Shown here: in pieces, positions 1 to 4,873 of the stretch
Layout: every line of letters begins with the position of its first letter
How positions within the stretch are numbered: the first letter of the stretch is position 1
Origin: an uncultured Lachnospiraceae bacterium
Lineage (GTDB): Bacteria; Bacillota; Clostridia; Lachnospirales; Lachnospiraceae
Direction of reading: 5' to 3'
DNA length: 12,424 nucleotides
Assembly (NCBI GenBank): GCA_910588755.1
Contig: CAJUQZ010000043.1
Location: forward strand, 1-12,424
Notes under the pieces: generated by a model
What the model was told of the DNA's origin: nothing
The model's input: only the letters and a program-made list of their open reading frames with translations
Databases searched by the model: none
Position numbers and translations under genes: made by a program

Positions 1-26
1 GCTCTACCAAGCTGAGCCACACGCCG
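1..26 (-). tRNA. 5' end of a tRNA gene (tRNA-Pro-like), cut by the window edge
   Basis: Read on the minus strand, position 26 downwards gives CGGCGTG followed by a T and a D-arm of the form GGCTCAGCTTGGTAGAGC. This is the standard acceptor 5' strand plus D-arm of a bacterial tRNA, and it resembles clostridial tRNA-Pro genes. The anticodon arm, T-arm and 3' acceptor strand lie outside the window, so amino-acid identity is inferred only from the 5' half and from the similar tRNA-Pro(CGG)-like half next to it. Confidence 0.7.
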
Positions 27-47
27 ATGTATGAAATTTTTTACCAG

Positions 48-96
48 TTCCGTAACGTCCCGAACGCAGCGCTCTACCAAACTGAGCCACGCAACG
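48..96 (-). pseudogene. Truncated tRNA-Pro(CGG)-like 5' half
   Basis: On the minus strand the sequence starts CGTTGCG at 96 and continues with a complete D-arm (GGCTCAGTTTGGTAGAGC). It then has an anticodon loop TTCGGGA at 64-58, which reads anticodon CGG, proline. The anticodon stem is poor: only the inner two or three pairs form. No T-arm (GGTTCAAATCC-like) or 3' acceptor strand follows before the next tRNA starts at 26. It therefore looks like a decayed or partial duplicate of a tRNA-Pro gene and is unlikely to be functional. Confidence 0.6.
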
Positions 97-143
97 AAGC
101 AATCCGTTTCAAACAGTTACGTATCTATTATACTGGATTCTAT

Positions 144-171
144 AAAAAAATCAAGTGTTTTTTGATATTTT
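144..171 (-). terminator. Possible AT-rich terminator after the HTH-hydrolase gene
   Basis: On the minus strand, just past the stop codon at 183, ATCAA (166-162) can pair with TTGAT (154-150) around a 7-base loop. The stem extends through further A-T pairs after one mismatch, and a run of T residues follows (150-144). The stem is weak and has few G-C pairs, so this is a modest rho-independent terminator candidate. It would also end transcription before the tRNA region. Confidence 0.4.
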
Positions 172-182
172 GTAAAAATATT

Positions 183-1004
183 TTATGCCTGATGCTTAAA
201 GACCTCGATTACGCTTGTCATATGGTATTTGATTAAAAAAATCTGGTTTGAATACATCGGGTATTCATATTTTGCCTTCTGCAGCAGCGGATAAAACCAC
301 CGCTCGGTCTCCTTGATATATTCAACCATCTTTTCCTTTGAGAATCCCACAGCCATGCTAGAAATATTGTTGCAGCGGTCCAGCAGCTTGACCATAGTTG
401 CAATCGCATTCTGGGAGATTTTGGCATAGTACTGTTCGTCGTCGTCACTGGTTCTTGTCAGCAGAGAAACAGCAGTTCGTGTCTCCTGGTTGACAGGCAG
501 TTCGCCCGCGGCAATTCCACAATCCTCGCACACGTCATGGAGCAGCGCTGTGGAGACCAGATTGTCGTCGTCAAGTCCCAGCGCCAGCGCATGACAGGAG
601 ATCAGAAGCGGATGATAGATATAGGGAACCTGGTCTTTTCCCTTCCGGAGCTGTCCTTTGTGAAGTTCCCGCGCATATGGCAGGACACTGGATGTCTGGT
701 ACAGTTTTTTCACGCTGGCATACGTTTTGATGTAGGTGTACATCCGGCCCTCGTCGAACAGCCTGTCAGAGAGCGAGGCCTGAAAGTCAATAAAAACATT
801 TTCCGTCTTTGCACCAGTCAGAAGCCAATCCGTTGTCACCTGGTACAGGGAGGCAAGCTCCGCCAGCTTATCAATATCTGGCGCGGTCTCCCCGCGTTCC
901 CAGAGACTGACGGCCTGAAAGGATATGTCTAGTTTTTCTGCGACCTCCCGCTGCGTCATTCCTGTGTCTTTTCTGGCGGACGCCAGACGTTGTGAAAGCG
1001 ACAT
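183..1004 (-). CDS. XRE-family HTH domain fused to RelA/SpoT-like HD (p)ppGpp hydrolase domain
   Basis: A 273-residue two-domain protein. Residues 1-65 form an XRE/Cro-type helix-turn-helix (TQREVAEKLDISFQAVSLWERG at about 17-38), and a linker to about residue 100 follows. Residues 105-225 match the HD hydrolase domain of RelA/SpoT enzymes: the RK pair at 120-121, H131 in PYIYHP, the HDxxED signature at 156-161, and the D209...N213 pair of the KLxDRxxN motif. No synthetase, TGS or ACT domain is present. By family knowledge such a domain removes the 3'-pyrophosphate of (p)ppGpp using Mn2+. That it does so here, and that the HTH binds DNA, is inference. The start has an AGGAGG ribosome binding site at 1019-1014, nine bases away. 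A palindrome lies in its 5' leader (1041-1071), and its promoter diverges from that of the small gene at 1417. Confidence 0.85.
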   Translation of the reverse strand: MSLSQRLASARKDTGMTQREVAEKLDISFQAVSLWERGETAPDIDKLAELASLYQVTTDWLLTGAKTENVFIDFQASLSDRLFDEGRMYTYIKTYASVKKLYQTSSVLPYARELHKGQLRKGKDQVPYIYHPLLISCHALALGLDDDNLVSTALLHDVCEDCGIAAGELPVNQETRTAVSLLTRTSDDDEQYYAKISQNAIATMVKLLDRCNNISSMAVGFSKEKMVEYIKETERWFYPLLQKAKYEYPMYSNQIFLIKYHMTSVIEVFKHQA

Positions 1005-1040
1005 CGTTGTTTTCCTCCTGTGTATATCGTTGCAGTTTCC

Positions 1041-1071
1041 AGTACTCCACCCGGTTAGAAGTGGGAGTACT
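1041..1071. repeat. Inverted repeat in the leader of the HTH-hydrolase gene
   Basis: AGTACTCCAC (1041-1050) and GTGGGAGTACT (1061-1071) are complementary apart from one bulged G, separated by 10 bases. It lies between the predicted minus-strand promoter (about 1121-1113) and the start codon at 1004. It would therefore be either an mRNA hairpin in the leader or a palindromic operator, for example for the encoded HTH protein itself. No T-run follows in either direction, so a terminator is unlikely. Confidence 0.5.
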
Positions 1072-1112
1072 TAGGGGCGTGTTTTTTAAACATCTCCTGG
1101 CTGTCATGCTTT

Positions 1113-1146
1113 CAGTATATAGCATTCAGGAACAAAAATACAGCAA
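1113..1146 (-). promoter_or_regulatory. Predicted promoter of the HTH-hydrolase gene (extended -10)
   Basis: On the minus strand, TGC immediately precedes TATATACT (-10, TATATA at 1121-1116), forming an extended -10. A weak -35-like TTGCTG sits at 1146-1141 with a long spacer of 19 bases. The extended -10 may compensate for the poor -35. Transcription would start near 1109, giving a leader of about 100 bases that contains the inverted repeat at 1041-1071. Confidence 0.4.
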
Positions 1147-1185
1147 AAATATATTGAATGTTCAGCTGGCAGATTCAAGGGCCGC

Positions 1186-1214
1186 TTGACAACTTTGGTG
1201 GAAATTTCTATTAA
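1186..1214 (+). promoter_or_regulatory. Candidate sigma-A promoter, TTGACA/TATTAA
   Basis: A perfect -35 TTGACA (1186-1191) and -10 TATTAA (1209-1214) are separated by 17 bases. It faces the small gene at 1417 but would give a leader of about 195 bases. The left arm of an inverted repeat (1193-1207) lies inside the spacer, so this promoter could be controlled by a protein or structure at that repeat. Confidence 0.45.
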
Positions 1215-1268
1215 TAAAGGATTTTTGGCTGGTATGTTTGGGACATAATAAACTAAAAATTTCCAAAG
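1193..1268. repeat. Long-spaced inverted repeat upstream of the small gene
   Basis: CTTTGG-tgg-AAATTT (1193-1207) and AAATTTCCAAAG (1257-1268) are perfect complements over 12 bases once the three bases tgg at 1199-1201 are looped out. The arms are 49 bases apart and the left arm overlaps the spacer and -10 region of the promoter at 1186-1214. No function can be assigned. Confidence 0.4.
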
Positions 1269-1302
1269 ACGACAAAATTCTATCAGATTTGCACAAAAAC
1301 TA

Positions 1303-1331
1303 TTGAAAAAGAAAGGATAGTATGCTATAAA
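1303..1331 (+). promoter_or_regulatory. Predicted strong promoter of the 67-residue small gene
   Basis: TTGAAA (1303-1308) and TATAAA (1326-1331) have a 17-base spacer, with TGC directly before the -10 (extended -10). Transcription would start near 1338, giving a leader of about 80 bases before the start codon at 1417. The rest of the 1005-1416 gap holds the other promoters and inverted repeats listed separately and no convincing gene. Confidence 0.6.
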
Positions 1332-1416
1332 TAATCTGATGGAATCGTTACCGATACCAACAAAAAATCTATATAAAGCATAAGGTGAATAAAATGGTTT
1401 AAAAGGGGGAATTTAT

Positions 1417-1620
1417 ATGGATTTTATGAGTGAAAAAGGGGCGGCGCAGCTTGTCAGCGTCTATGTTGAAAGAGACCTGTCAGATTACAGGAAAGTCACA
1501 GAAAAGGAACTTAGGGTCGGTGGCATCACACCGGAAGCGAAGGCGGCTTTCAGCAGGAAACCATACTATGGCGCATCGTCAGCCAACATCAAGAACCGGC
1601 CAGTATTAAGAAACTATTAG
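1417..1620 (+). CDS. Small hypothetical protein, 67 residues
   Basis: I do not recognise this protein. It is 67 residues, mixed charged and polar, with no signal peptide, membrane segment or cysteine, and has a basic, tyrosine-containing tail (the last residues are RNY). Support for a real gene comes from its surroundings. A clear ribosome binding site (AGGGGG at about 1404-1409) lies 7 bases before the ATG. A near-consensus extended -10 promoter lies at 1303-1331. A 13-bp hairpin begins within its last codons, at 1610-1638, and can act as a terminator. It is therefore predicted to be a monocistronic small gene, possibly soluble. It could be a regulator, a small toxin-like or stress protein, or a remnant of a longer gene; the sequence does not decide. 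Confidence 0.6.
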   Translation: MDFMSEKGAAQLVSVYVERDLSDYRKVTEKELRVGGITPEAKAAFSRKPYYGASSANIKNRPVLRNY

Positions 1621-1648
1621 GCCCTGCCTGATAGTTTCGTTATTGTTC
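1610..1648 (+). terminator. Rho-independent terminator overlapping the small gene's stop codon
   Basis: GAAACTATTAGGC (1610-1622) pairs with GCCTGATAGTTTC (1626-1638) over 13 positions, with a single T-G wobble and a CCT loop. The T-rich sequence GTTATTGTT follows. The stem is strong, but the T-tract is interrupted. The left arm includes the last codons and the TAG stop of the small gene. Confidence 0.7.
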
Positions 1649-1657
1649 ACACAAAAC

Positions 1658-1674
1658 TTAGCATTTACTGCTAA
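1658..1674. repeat. Small perfect hairpin TTAGCA/TGCTAA
   Basis: TTAGCA (1658-1663) and TGCTAA (1669-1674) are separated by TTTAC. It stands between the terminator of the small gene and the larger palindromic element at 1716-1802 and may be part of the same structured intergenic unit. Confidence 0.35.
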
Positions 1675-1715
1675 TTATGGCCTATTAAGCCACGTTCGAA
1701 AACATATTTGCAGCA

Positions 1716-1802
1716 GGTAAAATCCATTTGTGCAACAAACGAAGTTCGTATTGCATATTTTGCATGGATTTTACCCGTTACTGAAACGGAGCGAACAGTA
1801 AC
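1716..1802. repeat. Complex palindromic intergenic element
   Basis: A nested palindrome fills 1716-1775: GGTAAAATCCAT (1716-1727) with ATGGATTTTACC (1764-1775), then TGCAA (1731-1735) with TTGCA (1751-1755), then ACGAA (1739-1743) with TTCGT (1745-1749) at the centre. A second perfect stem follows directly: GTTACTG (1777-1783) with CAGTAAC (1796-1802). No ORF fits the element, and it lies between a terminator and a promoter, so it is probably not essential to either flanking gene. This architecture is typical of small non-autonomous mobile repeats or REP/MITE-like elements, but could also be a structured RNA. Copy number cannot be judged from one window. Confidence 0.55.
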
Positions 1803-1861
1803 AGGTAATTTATGGCGTCGCAAAATTTATACAAAGTCTTGTGGAATCTCCCGTCATAATA

Positions 1862-1870
1862 TGCTATAAT
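1862..1870 (+). promoter_or_regulatory. Extended -10 promoter of the secreted protein / hprK gene run
   Basis: TGC (1862-1864) directly precedes a perfect TATAAT (1865-1870). The best -35-like sequence, TTGTGG at 1839-1844, has a spacer of 20 bases, so recognition probably depends on the extended -10. Transcription would start near 1877, about 42 bases before the ATG at 1919. No other clear promoter is visible before hprK. Confidence 0.55.
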
Positions 1871-1918
1871 GAAAAAGAAAACCTATGAATGGATTGTAGT
1901 ATATGGAGGAGGATGAAT

Positions 1919-2923
1919 ATGACAATGAGATGGAAAAAAAGATTTGCCGTCATACTGGCGGTTGTCATGGCTTTTCTGACCATGCCGGCAGTGACAGCAA
2001 GGGCCGAGGGCGAAGGCGCGGTGTGGAGCCACCCGGGTAATGGTTGGCATTACCTGCAGGGGACGGACATTAAGGTGCGGATTGCGGATGATGTCATATC
2101 CATAGAGGGGACAGGGGCCCTTCCGGATGCGGATTACTGGAAGCTGTACGAGAGGCCGTGGCACACATCTTCTGCGACGCATTTAAGGATTGCGAGCACG
2201 ATTACGTCAATTGGAGCCTACTCTTTTTACAAGTGTTCTAACATTAAATCGATAGAGATGTATACAAGCACATTCATTGAGAACAAAAATGCCTTTGAGG
2301 GGATTGCCTACTGTCCTGTTTTTAGGATTGCGGACGCAGAGTTGCAGACGCGGATGTATGGGACGATACCATATACGAGCCTTGACAGCATTCAGGCCTT
2401 CGCACAGTCCAACTCGATGGGGGCAAGCTATATTCTCAATGATAAAAAAAGGGCGGAGATGTTTCAGAACAGTACGAATCCGACCATTAGCAATGTATAT
2501 TGGGCAAGTGACAAGAACGCACCCTGGAGCGATGTGGCGAGCAATGGGAACGGTAATAAGGCCACAAACATTTGCCGTCTGTCGCCCAGCACACCAGATT
2601 ACTCGCTGAAAGTATCTGCGCAGAGGCTTTATCCGGGACTGGCATGTTATGAGGTATATGGTGTATTTATTGAAGACTACACTTTTGCGACCACGTTCAA
2701 TCTCTGTGTGGAAAAGGACAACAAAGCGCTCTACCAGACAGATAAGGAGCTGGAATATGTGCTGACGATCCCTGCGGAGTACCGCAGTGCGCAAAGGAGT
2801 TTCCGCCTGCTCGGAATCGGTTCGGGAGAAGTTTATATTTATGACGATCTTGACTCTGTGACAGAGACGATTACCTTTAGGACGGATAAACCAACTACCG
2901 CGTACGCGCTGGTATATAAGTAA
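1919..2923 (+). CDS. Secreted protein with a single BspA-like leucine-rich repeat region
   Basis: A predicted 334-residue exported protein. MTMRWKKRF followed by a hydrophobic stretch (about 10-24) and VTARA/E forms a signal peptide with likely cleavage near residue 29. Residues 55-114 match the N-terminal part of BspA-type (LRR_5) proteins: an ISIEGTGALPD strand, a conserved PW, then TITSIGAYSFYKCSNIKSI, one repeat of the IxxIGxxAFxxCxxLxxI type. The C-terminal 200 residues are not recognised. There is no LPXTG motif, membrane anchor or cell-wall-binding repeat, so it is probably released or loosely held. The start at 1919 is chosen because GGAGGAGG (1905-1912) sits 6 bases upstream. An in-frame ATG at 1889 would place that site inside the gene and lacks a site of its own. 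hprK begins 18 bases after the stop, so the two are probably co-transcribed. Confidence 0.75.
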   Translation: MTMRWKKRFAVILAVVMAFLTMPAVTARAEGEGAVWSHPGNGWHYLQGTDIKVRIADDVISIEGTGALPDADYWKLYERPWHTSSATHLRIASTITSIGAYSFYKCSNIKSIEMYTSTFIENKNAFEGIAYCPVFRIADAELQTRMYGTIPYTSLDSIQAFAQSNSMGASYILNDKKRAEMFQNSTNPTISNVYWASDKNAPWSDVASNGNGNKATNICRLSPSTPDYSLKVSAQRLYPGLACYEVYGVFIEDYTFATTFNLCVEKDNKALYQTDKELEYVLTIPAEYRSAQRSFRLLGIGSGEVYIYDDLDSVTETITFRTDKPTTAYALVYK

Positions 2924-2941
2924 AAATAAGGAAGAAAGAAA

Positions 2942-3883
2942 ATGGCAAGTGTAAGCATTGAAAGAGTGATAGAAAAGTTTAAGCTCAAAAATCTCACCCC
3001 GCAGATTAATGCGGAGAATATCAAGATTCATCAGCCAGATATCAATAGACCGGCGCTGCAGCTGGCGGGGTATTTTGAGCATTTTGAGGAGACAAGGCCC
3101 CAGATTATCGGGTTTGTGGAGTTCTCTTATATGGAAAACCTTCCTGAGGAGAGAAAAAGGGAAGTGTATCCGCGGGTTATATCAGAGAAAACACCCTGCA
3201 TCATCTTCTGCCGGGGACTTCATCCGGATGAGATGTTTATGGAAATTGCGATTCAGAACAGTGTTCCGCTGTTGGTGACAGAGAAGACGACCTCCGCGTT
3301 TGAAGCGGAGATTATCCGGTGGTTAAATGTGAAGCTTGCGCCCTGTATCTCCGTTCATGGTGTGCTGGTGGATGTCTACGGTGAAGGTGTGCTAATTACA
3401 GGGGAGAGCGGCATCGGTAAGAGTGAGGCTGCCCTGGAGCTTATTAAGCGCGGCCACCGCCTGGTATCAGATGATGTTGTGGAGATCAGAAAGGTGAGCG
3501 ATGATACACTGATTGGTTCTGCGCCGGATATCACGCGTCATTTTATCGAGTTGCGCGGCATCGGGATTATCGATGTAAAGACACTGTACGGTGTGCAGAG
3601 TGTCATGGACACGACCAATATCAACCTTGTCATCCGTTTGGAGGACTGGGATAAAGAGAAGAAATATGACAGATTAGGTCTTGAGGAGAACTATACGGAA
3701 TATCTTGGGAATAAGATTGTATGTCACAATATTCCAATCCGTCCGGGGCGCAACCTTGCGATTATCTGTGAGTCTGCGGCGGTCAATTACCGTCAGAAAA
3801 AGATGGGTTACAATGCTGCACAGGAACTGTATCAGCGTGTACAAAATTCACTCTCGAAGCCGCGGGAGGATGATGAGGAATAG
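2942..3883 (+). CDS. hprK: HPr kinase/phosphorylase
   Basis: A 313-residue cytoplasmic enzyme that phosphorylates HPr on its regulatory serine using ATP or PPi and reverses the reaction with phosphate. It thereby controls CcpA-dependent carbon catabolite repression and PTS activity. Family hallmarks are all present: the catalytic histidine H139 (SVHGVLVDVYG), Walker A GESGIGKS at 154-161, the SDD pair at 176-178, the HprK signature ELRGIGIIDVKTLYG at 203-217, and the RPGRN loop near the C-terminus. The length equals the usual family length. An AAGGAAG site precedes the ATG. It lies directly behind the secreted LRR-type gene and 17 bases before glucokinase, consistent with one transcript. Confidence 0.97.
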   Translation: MASVSIERVIEKFKLKNLTPQINAENIKIHQPDINRPALQLAGYFEHFEETRPQIIGFVEFSYMENLPEERKREVYPRVISEKTPCIIFCRGLHPDEMFMEIAIQNSVPLLVTEKTTSAFEAEIIRWLNVKLAPCISVHGVLVDVYGEGVLITGESGIGKSEAALELIKRGHRLVSDDVVEIRKVSDDTLIGSAPDITRHFIELRGIGIIDVKTLYGVQSVMDTTNINLVIRLEDWDKEKKYDRLGLEENYTEYLGNKIVCHNIPIRPGRNLAIICESAAVNYRQKKMGYNAAQELYQRVQNSLSKPREDDEE

Positions 3884-3900
3884 GGGGAAGGAGAAGGAAG

Positions 3901-4848
3901 ATGGGCAAATATTGTTTTGGGGTAGACCTTGGTGGAACGACAGTGAAGATCGGCCTTTTTGATCCGGCGGGAAATGTGCTAGAGAAATGGGAGATTCCGA
4001 CAAGAAAAGAGGACTACGGCAGTCACATTTTGCCGGATATTGCAAAGGCCATTCTGGATAAGACGGCTGAAAAAGCAATTGTAAAGGAAGATATCATCGG
4101 TGTGGGAATCGGTGTGCCGGGACCTGTGGATGACGAAGGTATAGTACATAAGGCCGTAAACCTTGGCTGGGACGTGATGAATATTAACGAGACGCTTGGC
4201 GGGCTGCTGCAGATGCCGGTAAAGGCCGGGAACGATGCAAATGTTGCAGCGCTTGGCGAGATGTGGTGTGGCGGTGGAAAAGGCTGTACAAATATGGTGC
4301 TCGCCACGCTTGGCACAGGTGTAGGTGGAGGTATCATTATCAATGGAAAGATGGTGACCGGTGCGACCGGTGCAGGTGGCGAGATCGGGCATATCCATAT
4401 TGAGGATAACGAACCGGATGCGTGCGGCTGCGGTAATCATGGGTGTCTTGAGCAGTATGCTTCTGCGACAGGCGTGGTGCGTCTTGCGGAGAGAAAGCTC
4501 ATTTCGTCAACGCAGGACAGTGTGCTTAGAAGCGCAAAGGCGGAAGGGAAACTTAGCGCAAAGGTGGTGTTTGATGCCGTTAAGGCGGGGGATGCGCTGG
4601 CTTGTGAAGTGGCAGAGCAGTTTGGGGACTATCTTGGAAAAGGCTTTGCGGCCATCGCGGGGGTAGTCAATCCAGAGCTATTTGTGCTCGGCGGCGGTGT
4701 GTCCAAGGCGGGCGATGTCCTGTGTGAATATGTTTCAAAATATTACACAAAATATGTATTCCACGGTTCGAAGGATGCACAGTTTAGGCTTGCAACGCTT
4801 GGAAATGACGCTGGCATTTATGGTGCGGCAAAGCTTGTATTAGAATAA
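3901..4848 (+). CDS. glcK: ROK-family glucokinase
   Basis: A 315-residue cytoplasmic sugar kinase, predicted to convert glucose to glucose-6-phosphate with ATP. The phosphate-1 motif DLGGTTVKIGLFD is at 9-21. The catalytic aspartate is D112 in GNDANVAALGE, and the adenosine-side LGTGVGGG motif is at 137-144. The ROK zinc site is EIGHI (H164) followed by CGCGNHGC (C175, C177, C182). Full length for the family and no HTH, so it is an enzyme and not a ROK repressor. ROK members also include N-acetylmannosamine and fructose kinases, so glucose specificity is inferred from the overall match and from its place between hprK and murB. A GGAGAAGGAAG site lies before the ATG. Confidence 0.93.
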   Translation: MGKYCFGVDLGGTTVKIGLFDPAGNVLEKWEIPTRKEDYGSHILPDIAKAILDKTAEKAIVKEDIIGVGIGVPGPVDDEGIVHKAVNLGWDVMNINETLGGLLQMPVKAGNDANVAALGEMWCGGGKGCTNMVLATLGTGVGGGIIINGKMVTGATGAGGEIGHIHIEDNEPDACGCGNHGCLEQYASATGVVRLAERKLISSTQDSVLRSAKAEGKLSAKVVFDAVKAGDALACEVAEQFGDYLGKGFAAIAGVVNPELFVLGGGVSKAGDVLCEYVSKYYTKYVFHGSKDAQFRLATLGNDAGIYGAAKLVLE

Positions 4849-4873
4849 TAATCAGAAATGAAGAGGTAAGCAT

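Noticed and set aside
537..932. A 131-codon open frame on the plus strand
   Set aside because: It is antisense to the HTH-hydrolase gene, whose motifs are clear, and shows no start signal or domain.
1621..1860. A CRISPR array or riboswitch in the repeat-rich intergenic region
   Set aside because: There is no direct repeat with regular spacers. The structure is made of nested inverted repeats and ends before the promoter of the next gene, so it would not be in that gene's leader.
1889..1918. Start of the secreted protein at 1889
   Set aside because: The strong GGAGGAGG site would lie inside the gene. Starting at 1919 gives correct spacing and a normal signal peptide.
2207..3082. A 291-codon open frame on the minus strand
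   Set aside because: It lies entirely antisense to the secreted protein and hprK, lacks a ribosome binding site, and its translation is rich in R, H and C with no family resemblance; it is a codon-usage shadow.
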